A stretch of DNA of 64,000 nucleotides from the NCBI RefSeq assembly GCF_014490725.1, contig NZ_JACOQL010000002.1, forward strand, positions 310,001 through 374,000, in the 5' to 3' direction. Shown here piece after piece: positions 18,200 to 27,786 of this stretch. Made by a program: the position numbers and the translations under genes. This DNA comes from Paracoccus amoyensis (GTDB lineage Bacteria > Pseudomonadota > Alphaproteobacteria > Rhodobacterales > Rhodobacteraceae). How positions within the stretch are numbered: the stretch's first letter is position 1; each line of letters opens with the position of its first letter. The notes under the pieces are model-generated. The model did no database searches and was not told the DNA's origin. It was given only the letters and a program-made list of their open reading frames with translations.

Positions 18200-18532
18200 T
18201 CAGGCGGCTTTGCGGGTGGCCAGTCTGGCGCTGATCAGGACGCGGCCGGCCTCGACCCGGATCGGATAGGTGCGGACCATGCCCTGATCCGCGCCCTGCG
18301 CCTGACCCGAATTCATGTCGAAAACCCAGTTATGCAGCGGGCAGGTGACGGATGTGCCATGCACGATGCCCTCGGACAGCGGGCCACCCTTGTGCGGGCA
18401 GCGGTCATCCAGCGCAAAGACCGTATCATCAGCGGTGCGAAACACCGCAATGCAGCCCTGTGCCGTCTTGACCACCCGCGCACCCTGCTGCGGGATATCG
18501 TCCAATGCGCCTATATCAACGAAAAGGGTCAT
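18200..18532 (-). CDS. nirD: Nitrite reductase small subunit, Rieske-type ferredoxin
   Basis: A 110-residue Rieske-like protein (nasG in Paracoccus). The [2Fe-2S] ligands are present: CPHKGGPL and CPLHNWVF. Preserved Cys and His in both blocks mean it should bind a cluster, unlike the cluster-free enterobacterial NirD. It would pass electrons to NirB and probably to the nitrate reductase. The start at 18532 is chosen because its ATG overlaps the nirB stop by 4 bases. An in-frame ATG at 18607 lies inside nirB. Confidence 0.9.
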   Translation of the reverse strand: MTLFVDIGALDDIPQQGARVVKTAQGCIAVFRTADDTVFALDDRCPHKGGPLSEGIVHGTSVTCPLHNWVFDMNSGQAQGADQGMVRTYPIRVEAGRVLISARLATRKAA

Positions 18533-20964
18533 TCCGCAGCCTCCAATGTCAGATCGGCAAGGGGTGCCCATTTGGGCATTTCGGACGTGGTGGAATGTTC
18601 GGCCCAAGGGTCTTTGCGATAGACCGATTGGCTGATCTCGAACCGGGCGACCAATGCGCGGCGGCTTTCCAGATCGGCGACGACGCGGTCCTTGACCCAG
18701 TCAAGACCGACCTTGGCGACCCATTTATAGGGGCGATCCAGATATTTGGCACTTTCGCGGTAAAGCTGGACAAAGGCGGTGATGATCTCGACCGCTTCAT
18801 CTTCGGACGGGGTTGCGGCAAGGGCTTCGGTTTCCTTCAGCTCCATTCCCGCTGCGCCGGCGACGCTGATCTGGTAGCCGCTGTCGACGCAGATGACGCC
18901 CACATCCTTGCAGGTCGCCTCGGCGCAGTTGCGGGGGCAACCGGATACGCCCAGCTTGACCTTGTGCGGGGTCCACGATCCCCACAGCAGTTTTTCCAGT
19001 CGGATGCCAAGGCCGGTCGAATCCTGCGTGCCAAACCGGCAAAATTCGCTGCCCACGCAGGTTTTTACCGTGCGCAACCCTTTGGAATAGGCGTGGCCGC
19101 TGACCAGTCCGGCTTCGTTCAGATCGGCCCACATATGGGGCAGATCCTCTTTGCGGACGCCCAGCAGATCGATGCGCTGGCCACCCGTCACCTTGACCAT
19201 GGGGACATTGTATTTGTCGGCTGCGTCGGCGATGGCGCGTAATTCAGCGGGCGTGGTGACGCCCCCCCACATGCGCGGAACCACCGAATAGGTGCCGTCC
19301 TTCTGGATATTGGCGTGATTGCGTTCGTTGACGAAACGCGACTGGCGGTCATCCTGATAGTCCAGCGGCCATTCCGCCAGCAGATAGAAATTCAACGCCG
19401 GGCGACAGGAATGACATCCGCCAACGGTTTTCCAGCCCAGTTCCTGCAAAACCGCAGGGATGGATTTCAGACCCATCGACGTGATCAGTCGGCGGACATC
19501 CTCATGTGTGTGATCGGTGCATTTGCACATGCCTGTCGGCGCCTCGACGACCGCGCCGCCAAGGGTGAGGGCCATCACCTGCTTCACCAGCCCGGTGCAG
19601 GTGCCGCAAGATCCGCTGGCCTTGGTGCAGGCACGCACCGCGTCCAGCGTGGTTGCGCCGTTCTGGACGGCCTGAACGATGGTGCCCTTGCAGACGCCGT
19701 TGCAGCCACAGATCTCCGCCTCAGGCGGCAAGGCTGCAACGGCCGCCATAGGGTCCGGTGCGGCACCCCCCTGAAAGGCCGGGCCAAAGATCAGCGTATC
19801 GCGCATCTCGCGGATATCGGCGCCGTCTTTCATCAGGCCATAGAACCAGCTGCCATCGGCGGTATCGCCATACATGACGACGCCGATGATGCGGTCATTT
19901 TCCAACACCAGACGCTTGTAGATGCCGCGCCCCGGATCGCGGAACACGATATCCTCGCGGCCCTCGCCTTCGGCAAAGTCGCCGGCGCTGAACAGATCGC
20001 AGCCGGTGACTTTCAGCTTGGTCGCGGTTTGCACCGGCTGAAATTCGGCGGCCTCGCCCAACAGGGTTTTCGCCAGCACCTTGGCCTGATCGTAAAGCGG
20101 GGCGACCAGACCGAACAATTGCTTGCGATGTTCCACGCATTCGCCAAGCGCGAAGATATGCGGATCGCTGGTGCGGAGGGTGTCATCGACGGTGATGCCG
20201 CGTTCGACCTCCAGATGGGCGTCGACGGCGATGCGGGTTTCGGGGCGGATCCCCACGGCCATGCAGACCAGATCGGCGGGATAGACGGTGCCGTCTTCCA
20301 GCAGCACGGCCTCGGCCTGGCCATGACCCATGATCGCCTTGGTCGCGCCCTTGCAATGGACGGTGATACCGCGCCGCTCCAGATCCTTTTGCAGCAGGTA
20401 TCCTGCCGCCGGGTCCAGCTGCCGCTCCATCAGGTGGCCCATCAGGTGAATGACTGTGACTTTCGCCCCGCGCGCGGCCATGCCTGCGGCGGCTTCCAGA
20501 CCCAGCAACCCGCCGCCGATGACGACCGCCTCCTTGCCCGCCATACCCGCGTCGATCATGGCGTTGGTATCTTCCAGATCGCGATAGGTGACGACGCCCG
20601 GCAGTTCCTTGCCCACGACGGGGATGATGAAGGGTGCCGAGCCTGTCGCGATGACCAGCGCGTCATATTCGGCGCTGGACAGGTTGGAATGGACGATCCG
20701 CCTGTCGCGATCAATGTGCACGACAGGTTCGCCAAAGCGGCAATCGACGCCATGGGCGGCATACCAGTCATCGTCATGGGTGACGATATCGTCATAGGTC
20801 TTTTCGCCCGACAGGACCGGCGACAGCATCAGGCGGTTATAGTTCCCGCGCGGCTCGCCATTGAACAGGGTCACGTCATAGGCGTCCGGATTGGCCTCAA
20901 GAAGATGTTCCAGCATCCGGCCCGAGGCCATGCCCGCACCGATGATGACAAGTTTCTTTTTCAT
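18529..20964 (-). CDS. nirB: NAD(P)H-dependent assimilatory nitrite reductase large subunit
   Basis: An 811-residue siroheme/FAD enzyme that reduces nitrite to ammonium. The N-terminal FAD/NAD(P)H domain starts KKLVIIGAGMASGRM and has a second nucleotide site (AVVIGGGLLGLEAAAGMA). A BFD-like [2Fe-2S] domain follows (CGCNGVCKGT, ASGSCGTCTG). The C-terminal siroheme/4Fe-4S region contains KTCVGSEFCRFGTQD and GCPRNCAEATCKDVG. ATG at 20964 follows AAGGAG with 8-base spacing; an in-frame GTG at 20973 overlaps that site. It is coupled to nirD downstream and 18 bases from the transporter gene upstream. Confidence 0.95.
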   Translation of the reverse strand: MKKKLVIIGAGMASGRMLEHLLEANPDAYDVTLFNGEPRGNYNRLMLSPVLSGEKTYDDIVTHDDDWYAAHGVDCRFGEPVVHIDRDRRIVHSNLSSAEYDALVIATGSAPFIIPVVGKELPGVVTYRDLEDTNAMIDAGMAGKEAVVIGGGLLGLEAAAGMAARGAKVTVIHLMGHLMERQLDPAAGYLLQKDLERRGITVHCKGATKAIMGHGQAEAVLLEDGTVYPADLVCMAVGIRPETRIAVDAHLEVERGITVDDTLRTSDPHIFALGECVEHRKQLFGLVAPLYDQAKVLAKTLLGEAAEFQPVQTATKLKVTGCDLFSAGDFAEGEGREDIVFRDPGRGIYKRLVLENDRIIGVVMYGDTADGSWFYGLMKDGADIREMRDTLIFGPAFQGGAAPDPMAAVAALPPEAEICGCNGVCKGTIVQAVQNGATTLDAVRACTKASGSCGTCTGLVKQVMALTLGGAVVEAPTGMCKCTDHTHEDVRRLITSMGLKSIPAVLQELGWKTVGGCHSCRPALNFYLLAEWPLDYQDDRQSRFVNERNHANIQKDGTYSVVPRMWGGVTTPAELRAIADAADKYNVPMVKVTGGQRIDLLGVRKEDLPHMWADLNEAGLVSGHAYSKGLRTVKTCVGSEFCRFGTQDSTGLGIRLEKLLWGSWTPHKVKLGVSGCPRNCAEATCKDVGVICVDSGYQISVAGAAGMELKETEALAATPSEDEAVEIITAFVQLYRESAKYLDRPYKWVAKVGLDWVKDRVVADLESRRALVARFEISQSVYRKDPWAEHSTTSEMPKWAPLADLTLEAAE

Positions 20965-20982
20965 AGCTGGCACTCCTTGAAT

Positions 20983-22194
20983 TCAGGCGGCTTGCAGGGA
21001 AGGGTTGCGATCGATCCGACGGATCGAGGCGTGCATCCAGATCAGGCATCCGACGACCAGCGCAAAGATCACCATGAAGCAGGTGGACCACAGGCCGGTT
21101 TCATCCTTCAGCCAGCCGAATAACATCGGCAGGAAGAAGCCGCCCAGACCACCGATCATGCCGACCAGCCCACCAACCGCGCCGACATTCGCGGGGTAAT
21201 AGGTCGGTATGTGCTTGTAGACAGCGGCCTTGCCCAGGCTCATGAAGAAGCCAAGCACGAAGATCACGACCAGAAACATCGTGACCGGCGCATTGGCCGG
21301 CATGGACAGGACCGCCGCGCAGACCGCTGAAACGATCAGCGTCCCATACATCACCCTGCGGGCACCGATGCGGTCCGACAGCACGCCGCCATAGGCGCGA
21401 AAAACCGAGGCCGGGATCGAATAGGCCGCACCGACCATGCCTGCGGTTTTCACGTCAAATCCGTAAACACCGATCAGGTAGTGCGGCAGCCATAGGGCCA
21501 GCGCCACGAACCCGCCAAAGCTGAAGAAGTAATAGGCCGAGAAGCGCCAGACCTGCACATTCTTCAACGGGGCCAATTCGGCTTTCATGCTGCGCAGCGG
21601 CAGTTTCTCGGTCTGTCGGGCGGCGGTGACGGGGTCGTCCTTGCTGAACATCCAGAACAGGATCGCGGTGACGACCAGTGCAGCGGCCCAGATCTGGGCG
21701 GTCGCTTCCCAGCCAAGGGCGACCATGACAAAGGGCGCGACGAATTTGGTGACAGCAGCGCCCACATTGCCGACACCAAAGATACCAAGCGCAGTGCCCT
21801 GTTTCTTGCCCTCGAAAAAGCGCGAGACATAGGCGACACCGACCGCGAACGAGCCACCGGCCAGCCCGACGCCAAGCGCGGCTGCCAACATTTGCGGATA
21901 GGTCGTGGCCCAGCTTAACAAGAACGTCGCCAGCGCCGCGGCCAGCATCGTCAGGGTATAGACGATGCGCCCGCCCAGACGGTCGGTCAGCACGCCCAAG
22001 CCCAGACGGACCAGCGAACCGGTCAGGATCGGCATGCCGACCAGCAGGCCGAACTGAGTCTCGGACAGGCCGAGTTGTTGTTTGATCTGGATGCCGATGA
22101 TCGAAAAAATCGTCCAGACGGCAAAGCAGATGGTAAAGGCGAAGGTGGACAGGCTCAGCGCATGGCGCGCATCCTGGGGGGATGGGGTGGTCAT
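20983..22194 (-). CDS. nasA: NarK/NasA-type MFS nitrate/nitrite transporter
   Basis: A 403-residue major facilitator protein that brings nitrate into the cell and possibly exports nitrite. About twelve hydrophobic segments are visible. NNP-family signatures are GLLVGMPILTGSLVRLGLGVLTDRLGGR-like in the N-half (quoted in part: RLGLGVLTDRLGGR) and MIGGLGGFFLPMLFGW in the C-half. The start at 22194 gives the usual short cytoplasmic tail; an in-frame ATG at 22299 would reach into the regulatory leader. It is the first gene of the nas structural operon and follows the hairpin leader. Confidence 0.9.
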   Translation of the reverse strand: MTTPSPQDARHALSLSTFAFTICFAVWTIFSIIGIQIKQQLGLSETQFGLLVGMPILTGSLVRLGLGVLTDRLGGRIVYTLTMLAAALATFLLSWATTYPQMLAAALGVGLAGGSFAVGVAYVSRFFEGKKQGTALGIFGVGNVGAAVTKFVAPFVMVALGWEATAQIWAAALVVTAILFWMFSKDDPVTAARQTEKLPLRSMKAELAPLKNVQVWRFSAYYFFSFGGFVALALWLPHYLIGVYGFDVKTAGMVGAAYSIPASVFRAYGGVLSDRIGARRVMYGTLIVSAVCAAVLSMPANAPVTMFLVVIFVLGFFMSLGKAAVYKHIPTYYPANVGAVGGLVGMIGGLGGFFLPMLFGWLKDETGLWSTCFMVIFALVVGCLIWMHASIRRIDRNPSLQAA

Positions 22195-22240
22195 TGGCCT
22201 TGATGCTCCGATGGCAAAACTGGTTTGCAGTGGCTGTCGG

Positions 22241-22304
22241 AAAGCGTGCGGGACGGGGCAGCCGCCCGAATGGGGCAAAGGACGGCAGGCCGCAGGCACG
22301 CTTT
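22241..22304 (-). repeat. Long-range inverted repeat in the nas leader
   Basis: AAAGCGTGC (22296-22304 on the minus strand) and GCACGCTTT (22241-22249) are perfect 9-base complements about 46 bases apart, enclosing a smaller GCCC/GGGC stem. The structure lies between the antiterminator-terminator element and the transporter start. It could shape ribosome access to nasA. No U-tract follows. Confidence 0.4.
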
Positions 22305-22308
22305 CAGC

Positions 22309-22335
22309 AAAAATGCCGCATCGTTGCGATCAGGC
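22309..22335 (-). terminator. Intrinsic terminator-like stem in the nas leader
   Basis: Reading the minus strand: GCC (22335-22333), a 2-base mismatch, ATCG, loop CAA, CGAT, a 2-base mismatch, GGC (22317-22315), then A and five U at 22313-22309. It overlaps the second ANTAR-type hairpin, so the two folds exclude each other, as expected of a NasT-controlled attenuator. The stem is modest. Confidence 0.45.
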
Positions 22336-22355
22336 CGGGGACGCGCCATTGCGCC
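22316..22355 (-). promoter_or_regulatory. Two-hairpin ANTAR (NasT) RNA target in the nas leader
   Basis: Two small stem-loops lie in tandem on the minus strand. The first (22355-22340) is GGCGC, loop AATGGC, GCGTC. The second (22329-22316) is TCGC, loop AACGAT, GCGG. Both are closed by CGC/GCG and both hexaloops have A at position 1 and G at position 4, the published rule for RNA bound by ANTAR-domain antiterminators. The linker is about 10 bases. NasT, an ANTAR protein, is encoded directly upstream. Binding would favour these hairpins over the overlapping terminator and let transcription enter the nas genes. Confidence 0.65.
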
Positions 22356-22429
22356 GGGCCATGACTGGATGATTGTCCCGAACCACAGCCGCAACAAGGA
22401 TCAATGCTGCGGGGCAGCAAAAATCGCGG

Positions 22430-22447
22430 GTGCATATGCTGCGCCGC
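22430..22447 (-). promoter_or_regulatory. Possible sigma-54 type promoter of the nas operon
   Basis: On the minus strand, GCGGCGC then TATGCA place GG (22445-22444) and GC (22433-22432) exactly 10 bases apart, the sigma-54 -24/-12 geometry. Transcription would begin near 22420, ahead of the two regulatory hairpins. The match to the full consensus is only partial. Confidence 0.3.
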
Positions 22448-22489
22448 AAAAAATTCATGCGATTGCTGCCCGAGTTGCCCGGAATTTAG

Positions 22490-23671
22490 TCAGTTTTTGG
22501 ATGACTGCGACGCTGGCGGTTCGAACGTGAGGCCGTCAAAGTAGCTGTCTGCACGCAGAATCATCTGGCCTTTTTCCGCAGGCACCACCCGGTCTTGCGA
22601 CAAGGCCCCCTCAAGCCGCGACGACGCACCGGGCAGGGGTGCCCCCGACGGCCGCAGGTGTTGGCGATACAGATCGGTTCGGAAATGCTGCATCGCGCGG
22701 ATCATCGCGGCGCCAGCGTCCAGCCCATACCGCAACGCGATGCGCTGTGCGATCAGTGCCGCGATGCTGCGCCATGGAAAGCTGGCCGCACCCGCGTTGA
22801 AGGCGATAAAGCCGGGGGCATCGCGCAGCTCACCCGCGGCTGAAATCATCAGCCGCCCGTTCAGGCCGCGTTCGGCCAGTTCCGGGGGCAGGTCCAGATA
22901 GTGACTGCGTGACATGATTTCGGCGGCAAGGCCGCGATGATCCGGGTCGTCCAGCCACCGTCCCGCCCGCCACAAAGCCCGCATCAACGCGCCGGTTTCG
23001 TCTGGCTGCTGTTCGGTGAAGTCGCGGCGCAGCACCAAGCCTTTTTCGGGCGGCGCGGCCCAGATTGCGGTGCCCGGCAGCAATAGCGTCGCAACGCCGC
23101 GTTCGACGGCAAAGGATGCCCAAGGCTCGCCTACGCAAAACATGTCCACATCGCCTGCCTGAATGGCATCGGCCATCAGCGGCGGCGGGACGGTGATCAG
23201 GTCGATTTCATCAGAGACAAAGCCACTGACCGTCAGCCAGCGGTCGGTCAGCTCCAGCTGCGTGGAAAAGGCAAAGGGCACACCGATCCGCAGCGGGCCT
23301 GTCACGACCTGCCGCAGGGCGCGGCCCGCCAATCGCGCATCGGCAAAGTCGAAATTGTGGCCGCGTGCCCGCAACCGCGTCTCGATGGCCCGGTTGATAG
23401 CGATGGCCTGACCGCCATGGGACAGGAACATCACCAGATCCAGTTCGGGCATAAGCGGGCCAAGCCCAAGCGCCTGCCCGATGGGCATCGGCACCAACAT
23501 ATGTGCCGCGTCGATCAGACCTGCCCCCAGCATGTCGCGGCTTTGCGCCCAGGCGCCAAGCCGGATCAGGTCCAGGGTCAGCCCTTCCTCGGCCGCAAAG
23601 CCCAGTTCATGCGCGACGATCAGCGGGGCGGCGTCGATCAGCGGGACATAGCCAAGGCGCAGTTGCGTCAT
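22490..23671 (-). CDS. nasS: NasS nitrate-sensing protein (NrtA/CmpA-like)
   Basis: A 393-residue protein of the NrtA/CmpA nitrate-binding fold without a signal peptide, so cytoplasmic. The start LGYVPLIDAAPLIVAHELGF and the VPPPLMADAIQAGDVDMFC and GEPWASFAVERGVA blocks are typical. By analogy with Paracoccus and Azotobacter, NasS holds NasT in a complex when nitrate or nitrite is absent and releases it on ligand binding. The gene overlaps nasT by 4 bases (ATGA at 23668-23671), so the pair is made in a fixed ratio. It ends about 300 bases before the transporter gene, and the gap holds the nas leader. Confidence 0.9.
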   Translation of the reverse strand: MTQLRLGYVPLIDAAPLIVAHELGFAAEEGLTLDLIRLGAWAQSRDMLGAGLIDAAHMLVPMPIGQALGLGPLMPELDLVMFLSHGGQAIAINRAIETRLRARGHNFDFADARLAGRALRQVVTGPLRIGVPFAFSTQLELTDRWLTVSGFVSDEIDLITVPPPLMADAIQAGDVDMFCVGEPWASFAVERGVATLLLPGTAIWAAPPEKGLVLRRDFTEQQPDETGALMRALWRAGRWLDDPDHRGLAAEIMSRSHYLDLPPELAERGLNGRLMISAAGELRDAPGFIAFNAGAASFPWRSIAALIAQRIALRYGLDAGAAMIRAMQHFRTDLYRQHLRPSGAPLPGASSRLEGALSQDRVVPAEKGQMILRADSYFDGLTFEPPASQSSKN

Positions 23672-24255
23672 TTGCCCAGCAGCCCCGCCGCCATGACCAG
23701 TTGCTGGGCAATGTCGGCGACGCGCTTGCCCTGATCCATCGCGGTCTTGCGCAGCAGGCCATAGGCGGCCTCTTCGTCGATGCCGCGCGCCTTCATCAGC
23801 ACGGCCTTGGCGCGGTCGATGATCTTGCGTTCTTCCAGCGCGGCACGGGTGGCGATCAGTTCGGTTCGCAGCCGTTGCAGAATGTGAAAGCGGGCGATGG
23901 CGGCGTCCAGAATGGGCTTGATCCGGTCCGGCCGCAATCCGTCCACGACATAGGCCGAAACCCCGGCCTCGATGGCCGAACGTGTCAGCTGTTCGTCCGA
24001 GCGGTCAACGAACATGGCGACCGGGCGCTGCTCCGGCCCTGCGGCCAACGCCAGTTCCTCCAGCACATCGCGGGATGGATTGGCAATGTCGATCAGCACG
24101 ATATCGGGGCGCAATTCAGCCACCTGACGCGCCAGCCCGGATGGCTCAGCGATAATGCGGATGTCGTGATCGCCGGTATCCCGCAGCCCATCGACGATGG
24201 GTTGCGCCCGGTCCGGGTCTGGTTCGACAACGACGATCAGCAAGCGATTGGCCAT
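23668..24255 (-). CDS. nasT: NasT ANTAR-domain RNA-binding antiterminator
   Basis: A 195-residue protein with an N-terminal receiver-like domain (LLIVVVEPDPDRAQ, DIVLIDI) and a C-terminal ANTAR domain (ERKIIDRAKAVLMKARGI, EEAAYGLLRKTAMD). ANTAR proteins bind paired hexaloop hairpins and prevent termination. The two hairpins in the leader before the nas structural genes are the likely target. The partner NasS gene overlaps its end. The promoter must lie in the short gap (24256-24359) after thiC, where nothing distinctive is seen. Confidence 0.93.
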   Translation of the reverse strand: MANRLLIVVVEPDPDRAQPIVDGLRDTGDHDIRIIAEPSGLARQVAELRPDIVLIDIANPSRDVLEELALAAGPEQRPVAMFVDRSDEQLTRSAIEAGVSAYVVDGLRPDRIKPILDAAIARFHILQRLRTELIATRAALEERKIIDRAKAVLMKARGIDEEAAYGLLRKTAMDQGKRVADIAQQLVMAAGLLGK

Positions 24256-24359
24256 ATCCCCGTGGATGCACAGAAGCAGGCGTCAACGCAACGACAAGGC
24301 TGCGTTGACGCCGCGCCTTCTGCGCGATTGCCCGGTAATTAAGCACCGGGGCTGGCAGG

Positions 24360-26361
<2,002 letters not shown>

Positions 26362-26492
26362 GGGGGCAGCATTGTCGTTTTTGCGGGGCGGGTCAACCGC
26401 CATTTTCGCGGCTGGGCATGCAGATCGGATCGCCCACGTTGGCCGTGGGCTGCCAGGTTCAGGCGTTGCCGCAATATGGGGCAGAGAGGCGA

Positions 26493-27653
26493 TCAATGCG
26501 CCGCCAGACGACGGCCGACCTGCATCATCCGCATCGCATCCTCGGTCGCGCGGCGCAGCAATTTTTCGCCCTTCTCGATGGCTTCTTCCAGCGAACAGGG
26601 GCGTTTCACGATCGAGGTAAAGGCCGCGATACCGTGATCATATGTCTGACGGGCACCTTTGCCGATGGTGCCGGCCAGCGCAATCGTGGGGATGCCACGG
26701 GCTGCGGCGCGGCGGGCGACCTCGCATGGGACTTTGCCATAGGGGCTTTGCCCGTCCAGCGACCCTTCGGCGGTGATGATCAGATCGGCCTGATCGAGCA
26801 GCCGGTCGAAATCCAGATATTGCAGCATGATATCGAAACGCGGATGCAGTTTTGCCCCGGCAAAGGCGATCAGCCCGGCGCCCAACCCGCCCGAGGCCCC
26901 GGCTCCCTGCATGGGCGCAAGGTCGATCCCGGTTTCCGTCCTGATATGCGCGGCATAGCAGTCCAGCCCTTGTTCAAGCTGATCGACCTGCTGCGGCGTC
27001 GCGCCTTTCTGCGGGCCAAAGACACGCGCCACGCCCTTTTGGCCCAGCAGCATGTTGTGCCAGTTCACGGCCACGTCGATCTGCGTGTGTGTCAGGCGTG
27101 GGTCCAGACCGCCAAGGTCGATCTTGGCCAATCGCGCAAGCGCACCGCCGCCAGCCGGCAAGTCATCGCCCTTGGCATCCAGCAACCTGGCGCCAAGCGC
27201 CTGCGCCATGCCCGCGCCGCCATCGTTGATGCCGCTGTCGCCGCAACCGATCAGGATGCGCTCAACACCCTGATCCAACGCCTGCAGCATCAGTTCACCC
27301 ACGCCACGACTGGTCGTCAGGGTGGGGTCGCGCCGATCACGGGGCACCAACGACAGGCCGGCAGCGGCCGCCATCTCGATCACCGCGGTTCGGGAACCCT
27401 CACCGCCCATCAGGCCCCAGAAACTGTCCACCTGGTCGCCAACCGGGCCAGTGACCCGCGTCTGGATTATCCTGCCTCCGGTGGCGTGGATCAGGGCGCG
27501 GGTCGTGCCCTCGCCCCCGTCGACCATCGGCGCGGACAGCGTTTTTGCGTCCGGGATTGCCTTGCGGACCCCCTTGGCAATCGCGCGTGTCACCTCATCT
27601 ACCGACAGTGATTCCTTGAAGCCCGAGGGCGCGATCAAAACAGTCAGTGTCAT
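26493..27653 (-). CDS. Glycerate kinase (GarK/GlxK family)
   Basis: A 386-residue kinase of the type 1 glycerate kinase family, which phosphorylates D-glycerate (usually to 2-phosphoglycerate). The N-terminus TVLIAPSGFKESLS, the PMVDGGEGTTRALI block, CGDSGINDGGAGMAQALG and ITAEGSLDGQSPYGK are diagnostic. The start at 27653 follows AAGGACAGG with normal spacing; an in-frame ATG 15 bases upstream would overlap that site. The gene lies 134 bases from the SLC13 transporter on the same strand, beyond a terminator, so transport and phosphorylation may be functionally linked without one message. Confidence 0.9.
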   Translation of the reverse strand: MTLTVLIAPSGFKESLSVDEVTRAIAKGVRKAIPDAKTLSAPMVDGGEGTTRALIHATGGRIIQTRVTGPVGDQVDSFWGLMGGEGSRTAVIEMAAAAGLSLVPRDRRDPTLTTSRGVGELMLQALDQGVERILIGCGDSGINDGGAGMAQALGARLLDAKGDDLPAGGGALARLAKIDLGGLDPRLTHTQIDVAVNWHNMLLGQKGVARVFGPQKGATPQQVDQLEQGLDCYAAHIRTETGIDLAPMQGAGASGGLGAGLIAFAGAKLHPRFDIMLQYLDFDRLLDQADLIITAEGSLDGQSPYGKVPCEVARRAAARGIPTIALAGTIGKGARQTYDHGIAAFTSIVKRPCSLEEAIEKGEKLLRRATEDAMRMMQVGRRLAAH

Positions 27654-27738
27654 TGCCTGTCCTTTCATGTTCTGGTGACAGGATTACGGGTCGATCACCA
27701 ACTTATTCCCGCGCGGGTTCATTTTTCTGCACAAAAGA

Positions 27739-27763
27739 AAAAGGCGGATATCCTCCGCCTTTT
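27739..27763 (-). terminator. Rho-independent terminator after the SLC13 gene
   Basis: A 10-pair stem (27739-27748 with 27754-27763, 5-base loop) built on AAGGCGGA/TCCGCCTT. On the minus strand it is followed by a T-rich run (TTTTTCTTTT across the base of the stem). It sits 24 bases past the stop of the minus-strand SLC13 gene and could also work in the other direction. Confidence 0.85.
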
Positions 27764-27786
27764 CAATCCGTTGATGTCCCGAGATG

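Noticed and set aside
19315..21123. 602-codon plus-strand open frame across nirB
   Set aside because: Antisense to a gene with all siroheme and FAD motifs; the product is His/Gln/Arg-rich without domains.
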